From Algibacter marinivivus (lineage in GTDB: Bacteria > Bacteroidota > Bacteroidia > Flavobacteriales > Flavobacteriaceae), in NCBI RefSeq assembly GCF_003143755.1, contig NZ_QFRI01000001.1, forward strand, positions 558,001 through 622,000: a stretch of DNA of 64,000 nucleotides, given 5' to 3'. Under the pieces are notes generated by a model. The model was given only the letters and a program-made list of their open reading frames with translations. It had not been told where the DNA came from and made no database searches. The translations under genes were made by a program, and so were the position numbers. Shown here one piece after another: positions 34,392 through 43,552 of this stretch. The first letter of the stretch is position 1; each line of letters begins with the position of its first letter.

Positions 34392-37300
34392 CTAGAATCC
34401 AAAACCAACTCTAAAAGCTAAACGCAAACCGTCATCACTACTAAATGCTGATAAATTTAAAGTCATAATATCTGCAGCATTTGCAAAAATACCGCCACCT
34501 ATTGAGGTATTCCAGATATTTGAATTAAATGAATTATTATTTAAAACTAAATCATCATCAACCCAAACACGTCCGTAATCAAAACCTACATAGATTCCAA
34601 TATTTAAAGGCAGTAAACCCGTTCTTACTTTTCGAAGATTTAAACGTAAATCTGTACTTTGATAAAATGAATTTTTACCAGAAAAACGTTCATTTCTATA
34701 ACCTCGCAACCCATTATTCGCTCCTAAATTTGCTGATTGATAAAACTCAAAACCATCACCAAAAATAAAATGTGCTTTTGCATTTGTTGCAAAAACCAAC
34801 TGTCCGCTAGAATCTAACTTGTAATCAAATCCAAGCTCTGGAATAAAATACGCAAACCCATTTGATTCTTCTAAATTAGAAGTATAACCTAGTTGCAAAC
34901 TGGTTTGCATCCCTAAGGTAGGAAAGGCTTCGTTATCTTTATTTTGATAGGTATAAGTAGCATCTGCGCTTATAAAATCGTTTTGTGTTTCTAATCCATT
35001 TGTAAATGAATTTATAAACCTCCCATTAGTCTCTTCAACCTCTATAGACTCATAACTTAATCCTAATTTAAAATGTGCTCCTAACTCTCCTCTCCAATTT
35101 AATGAAGGTGCGAATTTTAGCGTACTTAGCTTTACGCGGTTATAGTTTAAATCAAAATTATCCTCATCATCTGCATTCAAGTTAGGTGTACTGTTCCCAA
35201 ATCCGAAGAAATTAACCGCATAATTCGGACTTGTATATTTAGCATTCAACCCTAAATTCCATGATCCTATTACATTGGCAAACTCACCATTATATTCAAA
35301 ATCAAACCCGCTTGTAGCAAAATAATACGCTCCTGAAATGGTATGTTGAGAACTAAACGGATTACGCTCAAATCCGTAATTAGTAAGTGTGTTTACAAAA
35401 CCTATTTTAAATCCATCATCTGGATTAGCGCCTAATAAAGGGGTAAATTGATTTGCACTATTTTTAGGTTTTGCGTAATCGTATATATTCGTCTCATAAT
35501 CGTCTGTGAGGTTTTTACTTCCTTTGCTAGTAGTAAAAGTATTTTTCTTAGACTTATAATCATACATCTTGACTTTCTTTCCATTTTCAATAGTATATGT
35601 ATCATTATTTTGCCCTCCAATCAATCTTAATTTAATAAGATTATCGCCCTCGCCAGTAACTTTAAACACATCTTCATCATCTAATCCATACACCCAAATC
35701 TCTTTGGTTTCGTTTTTACTATACGCTTTTTGATAAATTACAACTCCCTTTTTACCATTTTTTATTCGAGATACGGTTAGTTTTGTGTTTCCATTTGGCA
35801 TACGCTCTATTTCAAATAAATCATCTTTATCTGTCCCTCTTACTAGAGGTGTTTTATTAAGTGCTTTATAATATTCATCCGCTATATTTGGCAAATTATT
35901 AAGTCTTGATTTTAGTACGCGCTTTATTTCAGTAATCGTTTCTCCTTGAACTTCTTTTGGAAATGCTTTAAATGCATTATCAATAACAGCATCAGTTAAG
36001 TTTTTTTGAATGAATATTACCTGTTCTTCCCATTGCTTTTTTGTGGTTTCATTCAACAACATCATATCTAATGAAAAAGGACTGAAATTGAATCCTTTTA
36101 CATTTCTAACATCATCATTAAAGCCTTCCATGAGTTTTAGTGGTGGTACAATTCTAGTTGCTACGTTCATTAAAGCACCATCTCCCATATTAGAAAATGC
36201 TTGATCTCTATCTCTTGGAATCGGTCTATAAACAACCTTACCATCTTCTTTAAATTCTGCCCAACGCCATTGGTCTGTATGTCTATCCCAATCTCCAATA
36301 GCCATATCAAATAGTCGTGCCCTTAAATACACTTCATCATCAACTTTATATTTCTCATCTTTACGAAGCTTCTTCATTAAATCATCAGTACTTTCAATTT
36401 TATTCGAATTTCCAAAGCTTTTCAGATTTCCATGACCATCAGAAACATGCTCTTCTATCATATATAATTCATCTCCAAAATCTGCATTAAATGCAGCAAG
36501 AGCATTTTGTTTCGGCACAAAATACAACACAGGGTTAGTATGATATAAATTAACCGCATCAGACAAGTCTCCAGTTACAAACGGTGCATAAGGATGAGAA
36601 CCCGTGTAAAAATCTTGCAATAATTTTTCGGTTACTGTATCATCAAATTGCCCTTCTATATATTGATCTTTAAATGCCATAGCTTGAAGATAGACCGTTG
36701 CACTTTTTCTTATAGCACGCATTACATATCGCTTTCCTTCTTTATTTATTAATTGAAGAGATTTTGATTGATGCCCTCCACCTTTCCTGTAAGGTTTCAA
36801 CCCTCCAAACAAGGTGTCTAAATTAACCGTTGGTGCACTTACTTGAGTCCCGTAATATTTCCTGTAACGCTCTCCCCAAATGTATTTGTAAAACCCACTT
36901 TTATTGATTTCCTCCTCAGAATAAACAGATGCCTTTTTTTGATTTGGAAACGTAGTATTGTAATTAGAAATGTACTCTTTTTGATCTTCTGAAAACACTT
37001 CTGTTTGAAAAATCATTTTATCATCTTTAGCTGAATAAAATCGTACTATGGAAGAGCCATCTTTAAAAACATCTAATCTTGCATAACCAGAATCACTAGA
37101 AGAGAATTGTCCACTTACATTTCGTGTGGCAGTAGATTTTGAGCCAGAACCACTAACAATTTGTGGTAAATTATCTTGAACTAAGTATTGTAAACTATGT
37201 TCATGCCCAGAAACAAAAAGAGCCTTTTCGTTTTCTTGAGCAATAGTTACCACTCGTTTTTTAAAGGCATTATATTTTTTATTTTGCAAATCGGCTGGAG

Positions 37301-38081
37301 ATACGCCACTCGTTTTCCGCAATACATTTTTTAAAGTTCCTAAAACAGGAATAGGTTTTAAATGGCTACCAAAAGAATATTGTCCACCATGTGGCCCATT
37401 AGTAAACATGGGATGGTGCATTGCAATAATAGTCGTTTTTCCACGAGATTTTTTAATTAAACTTTCTAACTCCCCAAAGAATTTAAACCGTGTTTTAATC
37501 TCACAATCATCATTTATGGTTGGATGTTTATCCCAATTTGTTAAATACCATTCAGAATCAATGACAATCATAACAATATCATCAGATATTTCTACTTTCT
37601 CAATAGGGCATCCATTTTCTGGTAAAAACGTGTTTTTCCCTAATGCATCTTCAATATATTTTTCTTGTCGTTTTAAGCCTTTTAATCCATTACTATACCA
37701 ATCATGATTTCCTGGAATAAAAATAGTTTCACCTTTAAAATCTTTTACAGCATTAATCTGAGCATTTAATTGACTTTCTGCTGAAGCTCTTCCTTCATCA
37801 CCTTTTTTAGGCAAACCTTTCGGGTAAATATTATCTCCTAAAAAAAGAACAGTGCTGTTTTTTGAAGCTTTTGATAATACTGTCTTAAAACTAGTAATAG
37901 CCTTAGAAGACTCAGCTTCTGCCGAAATACCTGCATCACCAATAAGGTAAAACGAATGCGCTATTTCTTTATTTGGAAATGTACTTTGGAAATTATTATC
38001 CTTGTATTGCGACTTATATGTAGCACAAGCATTTAGAATAAATATGAGGACTACTAAAAGTGTTAATTTTTGAAATTTCAT
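34392..38081 (-). CDS. Metallophosphoesterase fused to a kinase-like segment and an outer-membrane barrel
   Basis: The 1229-residue protein begins with a lipobox (LIFILNACATYK, Cys19). Residues 45-330 form a calcineurin-like phosphoesterase (GDAG at 48, GDNIYP at 82, GNHDWY at 124, MHHPMF at 221, SGHEHS at 291). Residues about 430-650 lack that family but carry GDWDRHTDQWRW (596-607) and PRDRDQAF (622-629), which resemble the catalytic DRH and metal DxD segments of HipA/FAM20-like atypical kinases. From about residue 880 to the end a BamA/surface-antigen barrel ends in VGFGF. It would sit in the outer membrane with enzymatic parts on one side. Confidence 0.8.
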   Translation of the reverse strand: MKFQKLTLLVVLIFILNACATYKSQYKDNNFQSTFPNKEIAHSFYLIGDAGISAEAESSKAITSFKTVLSKASKNSTVLFLGDNIYPKGLPKKGDEGRASAESQLNAQINAVKDFKGETIFIPGNHDWYSNGLKGLKRQEKYIEDALGKNTFLPENGCPIEKVEISDDIVMIVIDSEWYLTNWDKHPTINDDCEIKTRFKFFGELESLIKKSRGKTTIIAMHHPMFTNGPHGGQYSFGSHLKPIPVLGTLKNVLRKTSGVSPADLQNKKYNAFKKRVVTIAQENEKALFVSGHEHSLQYLVQDNLPQIVSGSGSKSTATRNVSGQFSSSDSGYARLDVFKDGSSIVRFYSAKDDKMIFQTEVFSEDQKEYISNYNTTFPNQKKASVYSEEEINKSGFYKYIWGERYRKYYGTQVSAPTVNLDTLFGGLKPYRKGGGHQSKSLQLINKEGKRYVMRAIRKSATVYLQAMAFKDQYIEGQFDDTVTEKLLQDFYTGSHPYAPFVTGDLSDAVNLYHTNPVLYFVPKQNALAAFNADFGDELYMIEEHVSDGHGNLKSFGNSNKIESTDDLMKKLRKDEKYKVDDEVYLRARLFDMAIGDWDRHTDQWRWAEFKEDGKVVYRPIPRDRDQAFSNMGDGALMNVATRIVPPLKLMEGFNDDVRNVKGFNFSPFSLDMMLLNETTKKQWEEQVIFIQKNLTDAVIDNAFKAFPKEVQGETITEIKRVLKSRLNNLPNIADEYYKALNKTPLVRGTDKDDLFEIERMPNGNTKLTVSRIKNGKKGVVIYQKAYSKNETKEIWVYGLDDEDVFKVTGEGDNLIKLRLIGGQNNDTYTIENGKKVKMYDYKSKKNTFTTSKGSKNLTDDYETNIYDYAKPKNSANQFTPLLGANPDDGFKIGFVNTLTNYGFERNPFSSQHTISGAYYFATSGFDFEYNGEFANVIGSWNLGLNAKYTSPNYAVNFFGFGNSTPNLNADDEDNFDLNYNRVKLSTLKFAPSLNWRGELGAHFKLGLSYESIEVEETNGRFINSFTNGLETQNDFISADATYTYQNKDNEAFPTLGMQTSLQLGYTSNLEESNGFAYFIPELGFDYKLDSSGQLVFATNAKAHFIFGDGFEFYQSANLGANNGLRGYRNERFSGKNSFYQSTDLRLNLRKVRTGLLPLNIGIYVGFDYGRVWVDDDLVLNNNSFNSNIWNTSIGGGIFANAADIMTLNLSAFSSDDGLRLAFRVGFGF

Positions 38082-38235
38082 CGATTGGCGGATTAATTCT
38101 TTAAAGATAATAATTACAATTATATATAGTTATTATTTAAGCCAGTTCGTTTGGTGAAAATCACATTTAGTATACTTATTCAATTATCTTTAAAGTTTTA
38201 GTATTTTTACTTAATAACATTTATAATTTTCAAAC

Positions 38236-39432
38236 ATGTTGATTGAAGCAACTGAAAAATTTGTAATTAATCTTTTAAATGAAGAGTTAGACACTTCATT
38301 TACCTATCATAACATTACACATACACAACGCGTTGTAAAGGATGCCAATGATTTAGCTGAACTTTCTAATCTGGATAAAGCTCAAAAAGAATTACTACTT
38401 ACTGCTGCTTGGTTACATGACACAGGCTATACTAAAGGTATCAAGAATCATGAAGATGAAAGTGTTATAATTTCTAAAGACTTTTTAAAACAACAAAAAT
38501 GCTCTAAAAAAGATATTGATGCGATTTGTGATTTAATTTTAGCTACTAAAATTGAAGCTAAACCAAAAAATCAACTTGAGAAAATTATTCGAGATGCTGA
38601 TTGCTCTCACATAGGAAGCAAAAACTATTTAGAAATTTCTGAGCTATTGAGAAAAGAATGGGAGCTACAATGCAACAAAACTTTTACAGAAATAGAATGG
38701 CTGGATGAAAACATCAACTTTTTATCAACCAAACATCGTTTTCACACACCAGAAGCTGCTAGTATTTGGGACAAACGAAAAGGTAAAAACCTATCAGATT
38801 TACTAAAGTCTAGAAAGAAAATAGGTAGTGATGAAAAAAAACTATCACAAAAAAAAGAAGAGTTAGATTTCAAAAAAAACAAAATAGAATTGCCCGAACG
38901 TGGTATTGAAACCATGTTTAGGGTAACACTTAAAAACCACATAACCTTAAGTAATATTGCTGATACCAAAGCAAATATATTATTATCTGTAAATGCAATT
39001 ATTGTGTCTTTGGTGCTCTCAAATCTTGTATCTAAATTAGATAATCCTTCCAATGATTATTTAATTTGGCCTACAGTTATTTTTGTTGGATTTACCGTTG
39101 CATCTATAGTACTCTCAATTTTAGCTACAAGACCAAATGTAACTAGTGGAAAGTTCACTAAAGAAGATGTTGCTAATAAAAAAGTAAACCTTTTATTCTT
39201 CGGGAATTTTCATAAAATGAGTTTAAAAGATTTTGAATGGGCTATGGGAGAAATGATGCAAGACCGAGATTATTTGTACTCATCAATGAAAAAAGATTTA
39301 TACTTTCTGGGTTTAGTTCTAGATAAAAAATATAAAATATTAAGACTTACCTATTCCGTTTTTATGATAGGTATTATTGTAAGCGTTATATCTTTTGCTA
39401 TTGCTTTTAAGTTTTATGGTGGGATATCTTAA
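38236..39432 (+). CDS. HD-domain protein with Pycsar-effector-type transmembrane domain
   Basis: The 398-residue protein has an HD domain: His29 in NITHTQRV, HD at 61-62 in AAWLHDTG, and RDADCSHIG near 119-127. A charged linker (190-222) follows, then a C-terminal DUF5706-like membrane domain (about 225-395) with FRVTLKNHITLSNIADTKAN and helices at 250-265, 280-297 and 372-392. This last domain is the one of Pycsar effectors, which in defence disrupt the membrane on cCMP or cUMP. No nucleotide cyclase is visible nearby. It converges with the GAF gene by 4 bp. Confidence 0.82.
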   Translation: MLIEATEKFVINLLNEELDTSFTYHNITHTQRVVKDANDLAELSNLDKAQKELLLTAAWLHDTGYTKGIKNHEDESVIISKDFLKQQKCSKKDIDAICDLILATKIEAKPKNQLEKIIRDADCSHIGSKNYLEISELLRKEWELQCNKTFTEIEWLDENINFLSTKHRFHTPEAASIWDKRKGKNLSDLLKSRKKIGSDEKKLSQKKEELDFKKNKIELPERGIETMFRVTLKNHITLSNIADTKANILLSVNAIIVSLVLSNLVSKLDNPSNDYLIWPTVIFVGFTVASIVLSILATRPNVTSGKFTKEDVANKKVNLLFFGNFHKMSLKDFEWAMGEMMQDRDYLYSSMKKDLYFLGLVLDKKYKILRLTYSVFMIGIIVSVISFAIAFKFYGGIS

Positions 39433-41801
39433 GACTTAATCTCCTTCATTAAATCATCATAGGTATAAAACGCTTTATCGTCTTCATTCTTATGATAAAG
39501 CACACTTACTCGTATTGCTTTTAAACCAGTTACAGCTTGTAAATCTTGGAGCTCAACAATCTCAATATCGGTATCTAAATAGTGTTTAGACTGGAGAAAC
39601 TTAATATAACTTAAATATTCTAACTCATCTTGTTTTTGAGAATATACTATGCTTATTTTTCCTTTTTGAGTTACACGTTCTTTAGTGCCTTTTATATAAG
39701 CTTTATCTACACGTTTTTTCACAATCTCGTAGCGTGCATTATATGTACCATCTACATCAAACTGCTTTTCATCCATTCTAAAACTAATAGATAATGGTTG
39801 ATTAAACACTAAAATCATAGAAGCTACATCTAACGCCACTGGGAAATCTGATTGCATCAGGTAGTATGCATTTTCCATTTCGCACATGACTTGCAACTGC
39901 CACAAGCGTAAGTTATACAAGTAAATTCGGTTAAAACTATCTTCTTTAGTAATAGACTCTCCTATATACATATTATGCTCAACACCATCGGTTTTAAAAC
40001 GCTCAAAATAATGCGGATACATTTGTTGCGCTTCAACTTGTTTTTTATCTAACAATGAAGCCATTTCTACATTTATTTTAGCAATGGTATCATCATAATC
40101 CTTTCGGTGTTTATAAAGCACGTTTACCTTATCATCAATACTATCATAGTAAGTTTGAATTTCTTCTTTTAATACATCAACAACATAGAGGTGTTTTAAT
40201 AAAGGTTCAATATCATCTTTAAAGAAATTAGAAATTTGTTGTTCGCTATCTACTTGAAAATTTTCATTTAATCCCTTTTGATAGGTGTCAATTTGATAAA
40301 TGAATTGCTCATATATCGGCAAAGTTTCTATCTCTGAAGCTTTCACCAAAACATTTTTAATCGCTTTTAATTGCAGAGTTAAATCTTGTCTAGTGGCTTT
40401 ATTTCTTGCTTCCGAAGATCCTTTTATATCAATTTGTCCGTAAAGTGGATATATATTATTGAAAGCTATCTTTTTAAAAGACGCTTCTCTACCTTCCATT
40501 TCATCCTTAATAAATTCTTTTGCCTCTTTAGCAAAACGCCAATGTACACTTGGGTGTATAGATGTACATTCTTTTTGGATAATGGCTTCAATTAAGTTTT
40601 CTTCATCATTTTTAGAACGCTCTACAGCCGATACAATAAATGGCATCACATCAACCAACTTATTTGCATTTATACTATTAAGAGTTTGAGGTGTAGAAGA
40701 CACTATTTCTATAATCCCCATTAAGCCTTCATCATTAGCTATTGGTGCAAAAATAGCACTCTTAACACCTTGGTTTTTTAAATTTGCAATATGAGGCGCT
40801 TTCCCTTTTGAAATATCAAAATCGCGATCTACATCAGAAACAGAAAAAAACTTTTTTTCTTTAAGTAATCTATGGTAAGACCAATGGCACAAAGAATCTG
40901 AGCATTTACTATTTTCAGAATCTCCAAGCAGATAACTATGCATACCTACACCATAAACACGTTCAAAAATATCATCTTCTTCATTATAAATTGAAAAACC
41001 AACTTTAATATCATTTATTCCTAAAAGAGACCTGAAAATTTCATGGAAACTATCCATAAAACCTTCTTCTTTTCGTTTATCTTCTCCAATAAGACTAGAC
41101 TTTATATTTGAAATAGATTGATCTTCAGTAACATCAAAAATATTTGAAATAACAAAACCTTTGAAAATATAACTCTCTACTGGAAATTTTTCTTTCCAAA
41201 GCGCTACATTTTCAAAATTATCTAGTAATTCATCATAGTCTTCTTTTGTTATTTCTTTTGCCTTTTCGGTTGGAATAATTTCACAAAAATCAGCGTTATA
41301 TAAAATCTTGTAATAGCGTAGAATACCATTTGCATCAGGAATTTCGTAATAAAATGGGCGTTTAAAATTAAGATTATAACCGTAGCAAAAATTCAAAATA
41401 ATGGTACAAGCAATAATATACCTATCATCATCGGGCATGTTTTTGATATTCAATTCAAATCCATCCCCAGCTATTTTAATAATGTTCTTAAATCGTTCAG
41501 ATGAATTAAAAATTAAGTCATGAAACGGTACTGAAGCTGTTTTAATTTCATTCGTGGTCAGTACAGGAGCAAAAGAATCTTGTAGAATTACGCTAATTTC
41601 TTTTTCTCTATCCTTTAGTATTTGAGTTTCACTAAAACCATCTCTTAATTCTGGATATGGTTTAGCTGTTTTTAAAACACGCTTCGCCTTTGCTGATAAA
41701 AATTCATCATCACTTTTAGCTAAATTTTCATAATGCTCAAGTAGTTTATTAAAACCAACTTTAAGCATCATTGGCGATTCGATACTATCATTAATGTCCA
41801 T
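39429..41801 (-). CDS. Large GAF-domain protein
   Basis: Starting at MDINDSIESPM the protein has 790 residues. A GAF-like sensor near residues 270-420 (GFSIYNEEDDIFERVYGVG, GVKSAIFAPIANDEGLMGIIEI) is the only domain I recognise. The N-terminal and C-terminal parts (including a coiled region around 520-600) are unassigned, and I see no catalytic output domain. It is convergent with the HD/membrane protein, 4 bp overlapping. An ATG at 41825 is an alternative start. Confidence 0.75.
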   Translation of the reverse strand: MDINDSIESPMMLKVGFNKLLEHYENLAKSDDEFLSAKAKRVLKTAKPYPELRDGFSETQILKDREKEISVILQDSFAPVLTTNEIKTASVPFHDLIFNSSERFKNIIKIAGDGFELNIKNMPDDDRYIIACTIILNFCYGYNLNFKRPFYYEIPDANGILRYYKILYNADFCEIIPTEKAKEITKEDYDELLDNFENVALWKEKFPVESYIFKGFVISNIFDVTEDQSISNIKSSLIGEDKRKEEGFMDSFHEIFRSLLGINDIKVGFSIYNEEDDIFERVYGVGMHSYLLGDSENSKCSDSLCHWSYHRLLKEKKFFSVSDVDRDFDISKGKAPHIANLKNQGVKSAIFAPIANDEGLMGIIEIVSSTPQTLNSINANKLVDVMPFIVSAVERSKNDEENLIEAIIQKECTSIHPSVHWRFAKEAKEFIKDEMEGREASFKKIAFNNIYPLYGQIDIKGSSEARNKATRQDLTLQLKAIKNVLVKASEIETLPIYEQFIYQIDTYQKGLNENFQVDSEQQISNFFKDDIEPLLKHLYVVDVLKEEIQTYYDSIDDKVNVLYKHRKDYDDTIAKINVEMASLLDKKQVEAQQMYPHYFERFKTDGVEHNMYIGESITKEDSFNRIYLYNLRLWQLQVMCEMENAYYLMQSDFPVALDVASMILVFNQPLSISFRMDEKQFDVDGTYNARYEIVKKRVDKAYIKGTKERVTQKGKISIVYSQKQDELEYLSYIKFLQSKHYLDTDIEIVELQDLQAVTGLKAIRVSVLYHKNEDDKAFYTYDDLMKEIKS

Positions 41802-41895
41802 TATGTTATTGTGCTTGAAAAACAAAGTTACAAATTATTGATTTAGTCGTTATTTAATAGACTTCCTAACTGTAATTTTGTTACTAAAAAAGATG

Positions 41896-43548
41896 TTATT
41901 TTTTTTCTAAAAGAACGATATTGAATTTAGAATCTATGGCGATTTTTCCTTGTTTTACTTTAGCTGAAATACCGGAGTAAGCATCTTGAATATTATCACC
42001 ATTTTCAAATACTTTAGAAACATCTAATACTTTCATCCCCTTTGGCAAATCTAAACCGACAACTACTAAATCTTTAAAGTTATCTTTAGAAAAGCTTCTG
42101 TAAAACAAATAAGGTTTTTCTGTTATCATTTGATGAATACCTGCCCCAATAGCTGGATGATTAGCTCGAAACTGTCCTAGTTTCTGCCAATGTTTTAAGA
42201 TCTCTTTTATTTTGATGTCATTTTTTATTGCCTCCCAATTCATAAAAGAACGCAATGTAGCATCTCCTTCTGTTCCCTCTATTATAAGAGAACGCCCTGA
42301 TTCATCACCATAATACACTTGAGATACTCCCGGACACAACAACAATTTAGTTGCAGTTTCAAATGGTTTTTCTCTAGCTGGATCAAACGGTTGACCATCG
42401 TCGTGGGAGCTTAAATAGTTTAAAACACTAAAGCCTTTTAAGTCTGAATTTAAAATATCTGAATATTTTCTGAAATGTTCTTCTGTTGTCATTTGAGCTG
42501 CATTCCATTTGGCCTCAAAATTGATTAAGCCATCAAAAGCATTATCAAAATAATTCACTTTTTTATCTCCAAAATCGAACGCTTTAGTAGCTGAAATACC
42601 ATAGTTATAAACCTCACCTACTAGATAAAAACTATTATCATCTAAAACTTTACTAGGATTGTTTTGTTTGAACTCCGCGAAAGCAAAATCACAAACTGAC
42701 TTAAACTCTTGCCAAACATAAGATTCAGTATGTTTTACTGTATCTACACGATAGCCATCAATTCCAAAATCTGAAATGTAATCAGAAAGCCACTTCATAA
42801 TATAAAAACGAGGTGCTCTTGGATATTTTGTTCTTTCAAAAAACGCATTTAATTCAGCTACTTCTTGCTCATACCTACCTTCTACTTTCCATTTTTCAAC
42901 TAATTGAGGAGGTAAATCAACGTTTTCATTATTTTCCGTTTTAATATCTGGTAAATTTTTAACCAAGGTACATGTAACAGTACTTTCAAAAGATTGATAA
43001 TCGCATTGTGGTTCAGTTCTAACCCATTCATCAGGCCACTTTACATCTTTATCAGTTACTGGTCCCGTGTGATTTATTACAGCATCTAACAAAACACGAA
43101 TACCATACTTATGAGCAACGTTTACCAATTCTCTTAAATCTTCTTCTGTTCCAAAATTAGGATCTATCGCAGTCCAATCACTAGTCCAATAGCCATGGAA
43201 TCCATAACTCAATCCTGTACCTTCATCTGTACCGCCATGAATTTGTTCTACAATAGGTGTCATCCAAATGGCATTAATACCCAAATTGGAAAAATACCCT
43301 TCTTTAATTTTTTGAGTAACCCCTTTTATATCACCACCTTCAAAACCACGAAGTTTTCCTGTTTTTAGTGTTCTATCAAAATTTATATCATTAGACCTAT
43401 CACCATTATTAAATCTATCAGTCAATAAAAAATAAACGTTTGCTGCTTCCCAAACAAAAGGTGTTTTTGGTTTTTCTGGAAGAACTTTCTTTTTGCCTTC
43501 GCAATTAAAAAAAAACAGAGTTATTATTAGGATAGATATATACTTCAT
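41896..43548 (-). CDS. GH13 alpha-amylase, lipoprotein
   Basis: The 550-residue enzyme has a lipobox (LFFFNCEGK, Cys16) and a GH13 barrel: RVLLDAVINHTGP (region I), DGYRVDTVKH with nucleophile Asp269, FYLVGEVYNYG with acid/base Glu312 and NYLSSHDDG with Asp383. It hydrolyses alpha-glucan at the cell envelope. It ends the maltodextrin operon, 4 bp behind the second GH13 gene, which has a different architecture. Confidence 0.92.
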   Translation of the reverse strand: MKYISILIITLFFFNCEGKKKVLPEKPKTPFVWEAANVYFLLTDRFNNGDRSNDINFDRTLKTGKLRGFEGGDIKGVTQKIKEGYFSNLGINAIWMTPIVEQIHGGTDEGTGLSYGFHGYWTSDWTAIDPNFGTEEDLRELVNVAHKYGIRVLLDAVINHTGPVTDKDVKWPDEWVRTEPQCDYQSFESTVTCTLVKNLPDIKTENNENVDLPPQLVEKWKVEGRYEQEVAELNAFFERTKYPRAPRFYIMKWLSDYISDFGIDGYRVDTVKHTESYVWQEFKSVCDFAFAEFKQNNPSKVLDDNSFYLVGEVYNYGISATKAFDFGDKKVNYFDNAFDGLINFEAKWNAAQMTTEEHFRKYSDILNSDLKGFSVLNYLSSHDDGQPFDPAREKPFETATKLLLCPGVSQVYYGDESGRSLIIEGTEGDATLRSFMNWEAIKNDIKIKEILKHWQKLGQFRANHPAIGAGIHQMITEKPYLFYRSFSKDNFKDLVVVGLDLPKGMKVLDVSKVFENGDNIQDAYSGISAKVKQGKIAIDSKFNIVLLEKK

Positions 43549-43552
43549 GATT

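Noticed and set aside
35432-35630. Short ORFs opposite or inside the large fusion gene and other long genes
   Set aside because: They have no recognised domain and lie fully within well-supported genes in other frames.
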